From QHCF01 sp003244275 (GTDB lineage Bacteria; Actinomycetota; Acidimicrobiia; Acidimicrobiales; QHCF01), in assembly GCA_036806345.1 (NCBI GenBank), contig DAIROT010000001.1, forward strand, positions 1 to 64,000: DNA of 64,000 nucleotides, given 5' to 3'. A model generated the notes under the pieces. The model was not told the origin of the DNA. It was given only the letters and a program-made list of their open reading frames with translations, and ran no database searches. Made by a program: the position numbers and the translations under genes. Position 1 is the first letter of the stretch, and each line of letters opens with the position of its first letter. Shown here piece by piece: positions 1 to 12,395 of this stretch.

Positions 1-53
1 AGAGCACCGGTCTCCAAAACCGGCGGTTGGGGGTTCGAGTCCCTCCTGCCCTG
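1..53 (+). tRNA. trpT: tRNA-Trp (CCA anticodon), 5' end cut off by window edge
   Basis: The anticodon arm has a 5-bp stem (CCGGT/ACCGG) around the loop CTCCAAA, which gives anticodon CCA and tryptophan. A normal T arm follows with loop TTCGAGT, then the 3' acceptor strand CTGCCCT and a G discriminator. No CCA tail is encoded. The acceptor 5' strand and most of the D arm lie before the window. A tRNA-Trp immediately upstream of secE-nusG is a common bacterial arrangement. Confidence 0.93.
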
Positions 54-82
54 CTCGGCCACTTGCCTACGAGGTGTACTCA

Positions 83-388
83 GTGAACCGTCAGACCAAG
101 CGAATGATGCAGCGACAGGGCCAGATGGATCCCGATGGGTCGGGCGCGCCGGCGCGGCCTCAGGTCTCGACCCGAGCCAGACCTGCTCCCCGCTCGACAC
201 CTCGCACCACCCCCGCCGAGTTCCTCCGTGAGGTTCGTTCCGAGCTGCACAAGGTGGCCTGGCCGACTCGGTCCGAGGTTGCCAACTACTCCAGTGTGGT
301 GCTTGTCACACTGGTGCTACTCATATCGTTCATATTTGTCCTCAACTACGGCTTTCAAAAGGCAGTAATGACCCTCCTCGGCACATGA
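83..388 (+). CDS. secE: preprotein translocase subunit SecE
   Basis: SecE clamps SecY in the SecYEG membrane channel for protein export. The protein is about 101 aa. It has a basic, Pro/Arg-rich N-terminal tail, then the conserved SecE stretch FLREVRSELHKVAWPTRSEV, then one membrane segment (roughly residues 70-95). I chose the GTG at 83 because GAGG at 71-74 sits 8 nt before it. The in-frame GTG at 74 overlaps that ribosome binding site. The stop overlaps the nusG start as ATGA. The neighbours (tRNA-Trp before, nusG after) are the canonical ones. Confidence 0.95.
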   Translation: MNRQTKRMMQRQGQMDPDGSGAPARPQVSTRARPAPRSTPRTTPAEFLREVRSELHKVAWPTRSEVANYSSVVLVTLVLLISFIFVLNYGFQKAVMTLLGT

Positions 389-1038
389 TGGACGACTTGC
401 CCGAAACCGCAGAGCAATCAGTGGCGCTCGATGTACTCGGAGACTCGGGAGAGGAGCCACCCGAAGATGCGGTGACGCCCCCCGAGAGCCCCTATGACCG
501 GCCCGGTCAATGGTATGTCGTGCACACCTACGCCGGCTATGAGAACAAGGTGAAATCTAACTTGGAGAGCCGGATCTCTTCGATGAACATGGAGGACCGC
601 ATCTATGAGGTCGTGATCCCCATGGAAGATGTGGTCGAGTTCAAGGGCGGCAAGAAGGTGGTCGTGTCCAAGAAGGTGTTCCCCGGCTACCTCCTGTGCC
701 GTTGCCAGCTCGATGACGACTCATGGTCGGTCGTACGCAATACGCCGGGCGTGACCGGGTTCGTGGGCCCTGGCACGAAGCCAACGCCGCTGTCTCGCCG
801 GGAGGTCGAGGATATCCTGCAGGTCAAGCCGGAGGGCGCCGAGGGAGTCAAGAGGTCCAGGCCCCGCCTGGAGCACGAAGTGGGCGAGACGGTACGGGTC
901 AAGGAGGGCCCGTTCGCTGATTTCTCTGGCCAGATTGCCGAGATCAACGTGGACCAGCTCAAGCTCAAGGTCCTGGTCAATATCTTCGGACGGGAGACGC
1001 CCGTCGAGCTGGAGTTCAGCCAGGTGGCCAAGCTCTGA
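385..1038 (+). CDS. nusG: transcription termination/antitermination factor NusG
   Basis: NusG binds RNA polymerase, affects pausing and Rho termination, and links transcription to translation. The 217-aa protein has an acidic N-terminal extension of about 40 residues, as is usual in actinobacteria. The NGN domain follows (WYVVHTYAGYENKVKSNLE, then FPGYLL and the segment NTPGVTGFVG). The C-terminal KOW domain includes VKEGPFADFSG. It is translationally coupled to secE by an ATGA overlap, and a second ATG follows at 388. The rplK gene begins 93 bp downstream. Confidence 0.97.
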   Translation: MMDDLPETAEQSVALDVLGDSGEEPPEDAVTPPESPYDRPGQWYVVHTYAGYENKVKSNLESRISSMNMEDRIYEVVIPMEDVVEFKGGKKVVVSKKVFPGYLLCRCQLDDDSWSVVRNTPGVTGFVGPGTKPTPLSRREVEDILQVKPEGAEGVKRSRPRLEHEVGETVRVKEGPFADFSGQIAEINVDQLKLKVLVNIFGRETPVELEFSQVAKL

Positions 1039-1131
1039 CCAATCAGTTCTCGGCCCTGCCACTTCGGGCATCGCAGCCGGCACCCGCAGCCAACCAGTTG
1101 CACCACACACCAGAAAGAGATTGAACCGCCC

Positions 1132-1653
1132 ATGGCCAAGAGACGCGTCACTGCCATCGTCAAGATCCAATTGCCTGCCGGCCAAGCCACTCCTGCACCG
1201 CCGGTGGGAACCGCACTTGGTCCCCACGGCGTGCAGACGATGGAATTCTGCAAACAGTACAACGCAGCCACCGAGGCTCAGCGGGGCACCGTCATACCGG
1301 TCGAGATCACCATCTTCGAGGACCGTTCATTCACCTTCGTCCTCAAGACGCCGCCCACCGCGGTGCTCTTGCGCCAGGCGGCTGGGCTGGAGAAGGGGGC
1401 GACTGCCACTGGTAAGCAGACGGTTGGGACCATCACCGACACTCAGCTGGTCGAGATCGCACAGGTGAAGCGGCCTGATCTCAACGCCAATGACCTGGAG
1501 TCGGCCAAGCGCCAGGTGATGGGCACGGCCAGGTCCATGGGCATAGTCATCGCCGGCCCAGGGATCCCGGCGCCAGGCAGCCCGGCACCAGGCTCCCCAA
1601 TCTCGGGGGGCCCGACTTCGGGGGCCTCGACTTCGGAGAGGAAGGCATCATGA
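1132..1653 (+). CDS. rplK: 50S ribosomal protein L11, with low-complexity C-terminal tail
   Basis: L11 forms the GTPase-associated region with 23S rRNA and is the binding site of thiopeptide antibiotics. Residues 1-140 are a standard L11: PAGQATPAPPVGTALGPHGV in the N-terminal domain, and the C-terminal RNA-binding domain ending TARSMGIVI. Most L11 proteins stop here at about 141-145 aa. This one continues for 33 residues of Pro/Gly/Ser repeats (APGSPAPGSP, SGGPTSGAST) encoded by near-repeated DNA at about 1558-1640. The stop overlaps the rplA ATG (ATGA). The tail is a candidate tandem-repeat expansion. Confidence 0.97.
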   Translation: MAKRRVTAIVKIQLPAGQATPAPPVGTALGPHGVQTMEFCKQYNAATEAQRGTVIPVEITIFEDRSFTFVLKTPPTAVLLRQAAGLEKGATATGKQTVGTITDTQLVEIAQVKRPDLNANDLESAKRQVMGTARSMGIVIAGPGIPAPGSPAPGSPISGGPTSGASTSERKAS

Positions 1654-2369
1654 CCAAGGGTAAGAAGTACACAGATTCCAGGCGTCGCTTCGATCGTGAG
1701 CAGCTTCACAGCGTCAGCGAGGCCATCGACCTGGTGAAGAGCCTGGCCTCGGCTGGCTTCGACGAGACCGTCGAGCTGGCTGTCCGCCTGGGTGTCGACC
1801 CCCGCCGGGCTGAGCAGATCGTACGGGGGACCGTATCCCTGCCGTCGGGCACCGGAAGGACGGTGCGAGTGGCCGTGTTCGCCGCCGGCGAAGCCGCCAC
1901 CGAGGCCCGGGATGCAGGCGCGGACGTCGTGGGCGCGGACGACCTGGTGACGCGGGTGCAGGGAGGATTTCTCGACTTCGATGTGGCCATCGCCACCCCG
2001 GCTCTCATGGGCCAGGTGGGCAAGCTGGGCCGAGTGCTCGGTCCCCGGGGCCTCATGCCCAACCCCAAGACAGGCACCGTGACCAACGAGGTGGGACGGG
2101 CAGTGACCGAGTTCCGGGGCGGTCGGGTCGAATATCGAACCGACCGGGTGGGCAACATCCACGTCCCGGTGGGCAAGGTGTCCTTCGATCGGGCCCAGCT
2201 GCTGGAGAATGTCCGGGCGGTCATCGACGAGCTTCAGCGAGCCAGGCCGGCTGCCGCCAAGGGGCGTTATGTGCGTTCGGTGACGCTGGCGTCGACCATG
2301 GGCCCCGGGGTGAAGGTGGATCCGGCCAGGGTACGGGCCACCGATGAGGAGCTGGCGGTCTCGGCGTAG
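1650..2369 (+). CDS. rplA: 50S ribosomal protein L1
   Basis: L1 binds the mobile stalk of 23S rRNA at the E site and represses its own operon in many bacteria. The protein is 239 aa, a normal length. It carries the typical N-terminal YTDSRRRFDRE segment and the signature LGPRGLMPNPKTGTVT in the middle. The ATG overlaps the end of rplK, so the two are translationally coupled. A 171-bp leader separates it from rplJ. Confidence 0.97.
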   Translation: MTKGKKYTDSRRRFDREQLHSVSEAIDLVKSLASAGFDETVELAVRLGVDPRRAEQIVRGTVSLPSGTGRTVRVAVFAAGEAATEARDAGADVVGADDLVTRVQGGFLDFDVAIATPALMGQVGKLGRVLGPRGLMPNPKTGTVTNEVGRAVTEFRGGRVEYRTDRVGNIHVPVGKVSFDRAQLLENVRAVIDELQRARPAAAKGRYVRSVTLASTMGPGVKVDPARVRATDEELAVSA

Positions 2370-2540
2370 TAAGCTTGCCTGGCTTTACTTATTTGATGCT
2401 GATCGCCTGAGACATCCGGTCGCCAGCCTGGCTGGCGTAAAGGGTTCTTGCCTTTGGGCAGACCCACCTGACGAGGTGAGCCCTCGACCCTCGAGGCGTC
2501 TCGCTGAGTCCGGATGACCCGGCCAGTCCGAGGAGACGAC
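2370..2540 (+). promoter_or_regulatory. rplJ leader region (candidate L10 autoregulatory leader)
   Basis: The 171-bp gap between rplA and rplJ is long for this gene-dense region and carries hairpin-forming sequence, for example CGCCAGCC followed by GGCTGGCG near 2421-2437. Farther down is AGACCCACCTGACGAGG, in the position where the L10(L12)4 complex binds the rplJ leader in other bacteria. The location and structure fit an L10 leader. No consensus search was possible here. Confidence 0.5.
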
Positions 2541-3144
2541 GTGGACAGTCCGAGACCGGAGAAGGTGGCCGTGGTGGACGAAGTGCGCCACCGCCTGAGC
2601 GCATCCAACGCGGCCCTGCTGACCGAGTATCGCGGGCTTACCGTGTCGGAGCTGGCACACTTGCGCCGAGGTGTGACTCAGGCGGGCGGCGAGTACAAGA
2701 TTTACAAGAACACGCTCGTACGCCTGGCCGTCAGAGAATTGGGCCTCGACCAACTGGAACCCTTCCTTACTGGTCCGACCGCCATGGCGTTCGTCTTTGA
2801 CGGTGATGCCGCCGAGGTGGCCAAGGTCCTGCGGGACTTCGCTCGAGGTAACCCCCACTTGGTGGTCAAGGGCGGCCTTCTTGGTGAGCACGTCCTGAGC
2901 GCCAGGGAGGCCGGAGCCCTGGCTGAGCTGCCGTCTCGTGATGTCCTGCTCGGCCGGTTGGCCGGCGCCCTGGCTGCGCCCATGCAGCGCTTTGCCAGCC
3001 TCCTGGGAGCAGTTCCACAGCGCCTGGCCNNNNNNNNNNCCCGAGCCCAGCCCGGCACCCGAGCCCAGCCCGGCACCGGTCACCGAGCCCAGCCCGGCAC
3101 CGGCCGACAGCACCGATCCGCCCGAGACCCACCAGACCACGTAG
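2541..3144 (+). CDS. rplJ: 50S ribosomal protein L10, interrupted by an assembly gap
   Basis: L10 anchors the L7/L12 dimers to form the ribosomal stalk. The first part (VVDEVRHRLSASNAALLTEY onward, through KIYKNTLVRLA and FARGNPHLVVKGG) is clear L10. I chose the GTG at 2541 because AGGAG at 2531-2535 lies 5 nt upstream; an ATG at 2514 is also in frame but lacks such a site. A 10-N gap at 3030-3039 breaks the gene. After it the reading frame ending at TAG 3142-3144 encodes a PEPSPAP-type repeat tail, which is plausible for the L10 C-terminus. Reading straight through the Ns would wrongly fuse L10 to L7/L12. The true gap length should be a multiple of three. Confidence 0.88.
3030..3039. other. 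assembly gap (10 N) inside rplJ
   Basis: A run of exactly ten Ns. The following sequence is an 18-bp tandem repeat, so the gap probably reflects a collapsed or unspanned repeat. A run of exactly ten is likely a placeholder length. Confidence 0.97.
3041..3100 (+). repeat. 18-bp tandem repeat at the 3' end of rplJ
   Basis: The unit CCGAGCCCAGCCCGGCAC occurs at 3041-3058 and 3059-3076, and again at 3083-3100 after a 6-bp spacer. In the L10 frame it encodes PEPSPA. The array abuts the N gap, so its true copy number is unknown. Confidence 0.95.
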
Positions 3145-3158
3145 CAAAAGGAGCCGAC

Positions 3159-3545
3159 ATGGCCACGAAGGAAGAGATCCTCGACGGGATCGCCGGCATG
3201 ACCGTCATAGAACTGAGTGAGCTGCTCAAGGAATTTGAGGAGCGCTTCGGAGTGACCGCAGCCGCCCCGGTAGCGGCCGCTCCGGCCGCCGGAACGGGTG
3301 GCGCCACCGACGCACCAGCTGCCGAGGAGGAGAAGGACGAATTCGACGTTCTCCTGGTGGCCGCCGGGGACAAGAAGATCCAGGTCATCAAGGAAGTCCG
3401 GACCCTCACCAGCCTGGGCCTCAAGGAGGCCAAGGATCTCGTCGACAGCGCGCCCAAACCGGTGCTGGAGAAGGCCACCAAAGAGGACGCCGAGAAGGCC
3501 AGGGCGCAGTTGGAGGCGGCCGGAGCCACCGTCGAGGTCAAGTAA
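3159..3545 (+). CDS. rplL: 50S ribosomal protein L7/L12
   Basis: L7/L12 is the flexible stalk protein that recruits and stimulates the translational GTPases. The 128-aa protein has the N-terminal dimerisation domain (EEILDGIAGMTVIELSELLK), an Ala/Pro hinge (about residues 33-55), and the globular C-terminal domain with KIQVIKEVRTLTSLGLKEAK. Length is typical. A strong AAAAGGAG site (3146-3153) precedes the ATG. It lies 14 bp after rplJ in the usual stalk operon. Confidence 0.98.
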   Translation: MATKEEILDGIAGMTVIELSELLKEFEERFGVTAAAPVAAAPAAGTGGATDAPAAEEEKDEFDVLLVAAGDKKIQVIKEVRTLTSLGLKEAKDLVDSAPKPVLEKATKEDAEKARAQLEAAGATVEVK

Positions 3546-3550
3546 CACCA

Positions 3551-3642
3551 GGGGGGCTCCGCTCCCCGAGGACCCCCCGAAAGCACTGACCGCCTTCGGC
3601 GGACTGACTTCCGTTCCGACCAGTCAAGACGCCTTTGGCGTC
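3551..3642 (+). terminator. GC-rich hairpins downstream of rplL (attenuator or terminator candidates)
   Basis: Three hairpins lie in the 297-bp rplL-rpoB gap: GGGGGG/CCCCCC at 3551-3556 and 3573-3578, CCGCC-TTC-GGCGG at 3590-3602, and GACGCC-TTT-GGCGTC at 3628-3642. None is followed by a T tract. Partial termination between the stalk operon and rpoB is known in other bacteria, and these could serve that role; the function is inferred from position. Confidence 0.4.
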
Positions 3643-3710
3643 GACCGGTCGGGAAACCCTTGACCGGGGATGCCTGATGCCGTATCCTCCACGTTGGCAC
3701 GCCTGGGTGC

Positions 3711-3739
3711 TTGCACCGCTGTCTCCTCGCGGCTATACT
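3711..3739 (+). promoter_or_regulatory. rpoBC promoter, sigma-A type
   Basis: TTGCAC at 3711-3716 is followed by a 17-bp spacer and TATACT at 3734-3739. Four of six -35 bases and five of six -10 bases match the TTGACA/TATAAT consensus. It lies about 100 bp before the rpoB start, in the only long gap in this part of the cluster, so rpoBC is probably also transcribed independently of rplJL. Confidence 0.75.
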
Positions 3740-3842
3740 CTCAGGTTGCCGTGCCCGTTTTGTCAGTGACACAGATTTCTCGTCTCTGGTCCGACGCGCT
3801 CCGGCATCCCCGTTTCCTCCGCATTAGCGAGGAGTAGGACAC

Positions 3843-6800
3843 TTGTCTGCTCGTACCACCGTCCCCAACCGGCCTGCTCGTTCCTCCAGTCCTGATCGCT
3901 TCTCCTTTGCCAACCTCGACGAGGTTCTGCGTCTACCGGATCTGATCGCCATCCAGCGCGACTCGTTCCAGTGGTTCCTCAACAAGGCCCTGGCCGACAC
4001 CTTTCATGACATCAGTCCCATCGAGGACTTCACCGGCCAGCTCCGCCTGGAGCTGGAGTTCGACCCTGACGACCCGGATCTGCGCCCCCCGCCCAAGTTC
4101 ACGGTGGAGGAGTGCAAAGAGAAAGACATGACCTATGCGGCCCCCATCTTCGTACGGGCCCGGTTCATGAATGCCACCACCGGCGAGATCAAGGAGCAGA
4201 CCGTCTTCATGGGGGACTTCCCGATGATGACCGGTCGAGGCACCTTCATCGTCAACGGGACCGAGAGAGTGGTGGTCAGCCAGCTGGTCCGTTCCCCGGG
4301 GGTCATATTCCAGCCCGGCCGAGATGCCAAGACCATAGTGACAGGCACCATCCATCCCTACCGGGGTGAGTGGATCGAGCTGGACGTGGAGGCCAAGCCG
4401 GGCAAGGACATCACCGCCGGTACTCGGGTGGCCCGCAAGCGCAGGGTCTCTCTGTTCGTGCTCCTGCGGGCCCTGGGCTACGAGGACGAGGCCTTCCTCA
4501 ACCGCTTCGTCTCGCACTTCGACTTCCTCCAGGGCCAATGGGACAAGGAGCGGGACCTGGCGCCCACCCGGGAGGAGGCCCTGCTCGAGGTGTACAAGCG
4601 GGCCCGGCCGGGCGAGCCGCCGTCGCTGGAGTCGGCCCGGATCTATTTCGAGAACGCCTTTTTCAACCCCAAGCGCTACGATCTGACCAGGGTCGGCCGC
4701 TACAAGCTCAACCGCAAGCTGGGAGCGGAGCTGGAGAAGGTTGCGACCCTTCTCGACATCGACCTTGAGCGCCCGGTCGAGGGCCAGGGAGTCCTGAGTC
4801 CCTCTGAGCTGCTGGCGGCCGCCTCCTACATGCTCCACCTGGCCAACGGAGAGCCTGGTTACCGGCTCGACGACCAGGACCACTTCGCCAACCGCCGGAT
4901 TCGCTCGGTGGGCGAGCTGATCCAGAATCAGGTGAGGGTGGGCCTGTCGCGCATGGAGCGGGTGGTTCGTGAGCGGATGACCACCCAGGACGTGGAGGCC
5001 ATCACTCCCCAGACGCTCATCAACATTCGCCCGGTGGTGGCGGCCATCAAGGAGTTCTTTGGGACCAGCCAGCTGTCGCAGTTCATGGACCAGCACAATC
5101 CGCTGTCCGGCCTGGCCCACAAGCGCCGCCTGAACGCCATGGGCCCCGGAGGGCTGTCCCGGGAGCGGGCCGGCTTCGAGGTCCGCGACGTGCACACCTC
5201 CCACTATGGGCGGATGTGCCCGATCGAGACCCCCGAGGGCCCAAACATCGGCCTCATCGGACACCTGGCTACCTACGGTCGGATCAACGAGTACGGCTTC
5301 ATCGAGACCCCCTACCGCCGGGTCATAGATGGGCGGGTCAGCGACGAGATCGTCTACCTGGCGGCCGACGAGGAGGAGGAGCACGTCATCGCCCAGGCCA
5401 ATGCCGCCCTGGACGATCAGGGCGGCTTTTCTGAGGACCGCATCCTGGTGCGGCGCGGGCCCCAGGGCGCTGGGGTTCGAGTGGGCGCCACCACCACCGC
5501 CTACGGCGCCACCAGTGAGATCGACTACGTGCCTTCATCGGAGGTCGATCTCATGGATGTCTCGCCCAAGCAGATCGTCTCGGTGTGCACCTCGCTCATC
5601 CCCTTCATCGAGCACGACGACGCCAACCGGGCCCTGATGGGCGCCAACATGCAAAAGCAGGCAGTCCCCCTCCTGGTCCCCGAGGCCCCGTACATCGGTA
5701 CCGGGGTGGAGGCCAGGGCGGCGCGCGACGCCGGTGCCGTGATCCTGGCCGAGGGTGACGGCACCGTCGTCGAGGTGGGCGGTGAGCACATCACCGTCGA
5801 GTACCGACCGGGCCAGCATGACCGGGAAGGCCGGCCCCTCGGGCGTCGGGTTCATCCCCTGGCCAAGTTCCGCCGGTCCAACCAGAACACCTGCATCAAC
5901 CACAAGTCCCTGGTCAACGAGGGGCAGGGGGTGTCGGCCGGGGACATCCTGGCCGATGGCCCGTCGACTCACAATGGCGAGCTGGCCCTGGGCAAGAATC
6001 TGTTGGTCGCCTTCATGCCGTGGGAGGGGTACAACTTCGAGGACGCCATCATCTTGTCCGAGCGTCTGGTGCGTGACGACGTGCTCACCTCCATCCACAT
6101 CGAGGAGCACGAAGTCGACGCCAGGGACACCAAGCTCGGCGCCGAGGAGATCACCCGGGACATCCCCAACCTGTCCGAGGAGATCCTCAAGGACCTGGAC
6201 GACCGGGGGATCATCCGAGTGGGTGCCGAGGTGGGCCCCGGTGACGTGCTGGTCGGCAAGGTAACCCCCAAAGGGGAGACCGAGCTGACGCCCGAGGAGC
6301 GCCTGCTGCGGGCCATCTTCGGCGAAAAGGCGAGGGAGGTGCGCGACACCAGCCTCAAGGTGCCCCACGGGGAGGAGGGCAAGGTCATCGACGTGCGGGT
6401 CTTCTCCCGGGAGGACTCCCACGAGCTTCCGCCCGGGGTCAATCAGCTGGTGCGTATCTATGTGGCCCAGAAGCGCAAGATCTCCGAAGGTGACAAGCTG
6501 GCCGGACGCCACGGCAACAAGGGTGTCATCTCCAAGATCCTGCCGGTCGAGGACATGCCGTTCATGGACGACGGGACTCCTGTCGACATCATTCTCAATC
6601 CCCTGGGAGTGCCGAGCCGCATGAACGTGGGTCAGGTTCTCGAGTCCCACCTGGGCTACGCCGCCCGTTGGGGTTGGGAAGGCGACGGCGCCTCCAGCAA
6701 CGACGGGGCCTCCAGCAACGGCAGCGGCGCCTCCGATGGCAACCGTTCAGGCGTGTCGCCCAAGACCCAGCCCCGGACCGACCCGGCGGTGTGGGTCTCC

Positions 6801-7468
6801 ACCCCGGTGTTCGACGGGGCCCACTGGGACGAGGAAGCTGACGCCGGACGCCACCCCACCATCCAGCACCTGTTCGAGATCCTTCGTCCCGAGTCGGCCA
6901 GCGGTACTCGCCTGATCGGCCGGGACGGCAAGGCGACCCTGCACAATGGGCGCACGGGCGAGACCTACGACAATCCCATCAGTGTGGGATACGTCTACAT
7001 CCTCAAGCTGGCCCACCTGGTGGACGACAAGATCCATGCCCGTTCGACCGGGCCATACTCGATGATCACCCAGCAGCCCCTGGGTGGAAAGGCCCAGTTC
7101 GGTGGGCAGCGCTTCGGGGAGATGGAGGTGTGGGCCCTCGAGGCCTACGGCGCCGCCTACGCCCTCCAGGAGCTTCTCACCATCAAGTCGGACGATGTCC
7201 TTGGTCGGGTGAAGGTCTACGAGGCCATCGTCAAGGGAGAGAACATTCCAGAGCCCGGCATTCCCGAGAGCTTCAAGGTGCTCATCAAGGAGATGCAGTC
7301 GCTGTGCCTCAACGTCGAGGTGTTGTCGACCACCGGCGAGGAGATCGAGATGCGAGAGCTCGACGAGGACGTGTTCCGCACGGCCGAGGAGTTGGGCATC
7401 GACATCAGCAGGCCCGAGCGGGGTTCTGACGAGGAGGACGCTCGTCGGGCCGCGGAGAGGAGCTTCTA

Positions 7469-7469
<1 letters not shown>
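3843..7469 (+). CDS. rpoB: DNA-directed RNA polymerase subunit beta
   Basis: The beta subunit forms half of the catalytic cleft and the rifampicin pocket. The protein is 1208 aa from a TTG start with GAGGAG (3829-3834) upstream. Visible motifs include GTSQLSQFMDQHNPLSGLAH and the segment SHYGRMCPIETPEGPNIGLI, later HGNKGVISKILPVEDMPFM, and the C-terminal GGQRFGEMEVWALEAYGAAY. Residue numbers here are E. coli minus 100: D416 and H426 are kept, but the position of E. coli S531 is Asn (N431) and L533 is Met (M433). A Ser/Gly/Asn-rich insertion (about residues 946-975) sits between the beta flap-side and C-terminal regions. The stop TAG shares its G with the rpoC GTG. Confidence 0.98.
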
Positions 7470-11443
<3,974 letters not shown>

Positions 11444-11453
11444 GGGCTATGAT

Positions 11454-11495
11454 CGAAAGTGGGCGTATCGTGGCGGCGCGCCGCGCCCACTTTCG
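11454..11495 (+). terminator. perfect 12-bp inverted repeat between rpoC and rpsL
   Basis: CGAAAGTGGGCG (11454-11465) and CGCCCACTTTCG (11484-11495) form a perfect 12-bp stem. The intervening 18 nt contain the self-complementary GCGGCGCGCCGC. It begins 11 bp after the rpoC stop. There is no long T tract, so it could be a terminator, a transcript-stability element, or part of an rpsL leader. Confidence 0.65.
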
Positions 11496-11541
11496 CCAAA
11501 TTGTCTCTCGCCAAACTAAATCAATCTGAACAAGGATCTGC

Positions 11542-11913
11542 GTGCCCACCATCTCTCAACTCGTCCGCAAGGGACGGGAAACGAAGTCGACCAAGTCGAA
11601 GACGCCGGCCCTTCGCGGTGCTCCCCAGCGCCGGGGCGTGTGTACACGCGTCTATACCTTCACCCCCAAGAAGCCCAATTCGGCCCTGCGCAAGGTGGCC
11701 CGGGTGCGCCTGACCAGCGGCGTGGAGATCACCGCCTACATCCCCGGCGTGGGCCACAACCTCCAGGAGCACTCCATCGTCCTGGTCCGTGGGGGTCGGG
11801 TCAAGGATCTCCCCGGGGTCCGGTACAAGATTGTTCGGGGCACCCTGGATGCCTCGGGGGTGCGGGACCGCAAGCAGGGCCGAAGCCGCTATGGCGCCAA
11901 GAAGGAAGGTTAG
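11542..11913 (+). CDS. rpsL: 30S ribosomal protein S12
   Basis: S12 controls decoding accuracy at the A site. The protein is 123 aa and starts at GTG. The conserved PKKPNSALRKVARV and the segment GGRVKDLPGVRY keep the lysines that mutate in streptomycin-resistant strains, so the sensitive form is predicted. One oddity is Phe in RVYTFTPKK, where most S12 proteins have Thr. It opens the str operon rpsL-rpsG-fusA-tuf. Confidence 0.98.
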   Translation: MPTISQLVRKGRETKSTKSKTPALRGAPQRRGVCTRVYTFTPKKPNSALRKVARVRLTSGVEITAYIPGVGHNLQEHSIVLVRGGRVKDLPGVRYKIVRGTLDASGVRDRKQGRSRYGAKKEG

Positions 11914-11916
11914 GAC

Positions 11917-12387
11917 ATGCCTCGCAAGGGACCGGCACCGCGCCGGGAGCTCATGCCCGACCCCGTCTACCGCTCGGTGCTGGTGACCCAGGTGGTCAAC
12001 AAGGTGTTGTCCCGGGGCAAGCGGACGCTGGCCGAGCGCATCGTCTACGACGCCTTGGAGATCGTGCGGGACAAGACCGGAGCTGAGCCACTGGCCACCC
12101 TCAAGCGGGCGGTTGACAACACCCGTCCCGATCTCGAGGTTCGCAGCCGGCGCGTCGGGGGAGCCACTTACCAGGTACCGGTCGAGGTGCGCCCCCGCCG
12201 GGCCACCACCTTGTCCATCCGCTGGCTGGTGGGCTACGCCAAGCCGCGCCGCGAGAGAACCATGGCCGAGCGTCTGGCCAACGAGCTCATGGACGCTTCC
12301 AACGCCATCGGCACCGCCGTCAAGCGCAAGGACGACCTGCACAAGATGGCGGAGGCCAACCGGGCCTTCGCCCACTACCGCTGGTAG
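11917..12387 (+). CDS. rpsG: 30S ribosomal protein S7
   Basis: S7 nucleates assembly of the 30S head and contacts the E-site tRNA. The 156-aa protein has the normal start MPRKGPAPRRELMPDPVY, the signature GKRTLAERIVYDAL, and the C-terminal HKMAEANRAFAHYRW. The ATG lies 3 bp after the rpsL stop, and fusA follows within 9 bp. Confidence 0.98.
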   Translation: MPRKGPAPRRELMPDPVYRSVLVTQVVNKVLSRGKRTLAERIVYDALEIVRDKTGAEPLATLKRAVDNTRPDLEVRSRRVGGATYQVPVEVRPRRATTLSIRWLVGYAKPRRERTMAERLANELMDASNAIGTAVKRKDDLHKMAEANRAFAHYRW

Positions 12388-12395
12388 CAGGGATC

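Noticed and set aside
2514..3545. Single fused L10-L7/L12 protein
   Set aside because: It only exists if the 10 Ns are translated literally. L12 has its own ribosome binding site and ATG at 3159, and the L10 tail ends in another frame.
2385..3548. Long open frames on the minus strand over the ribosomal, rpoB, fusA and tuf genes (for example 387, 483 and 583 aa)
   Set aside because: They are mirror frames of high-GC coding DNA. The opposite strand encodes complete, well-known proteins.
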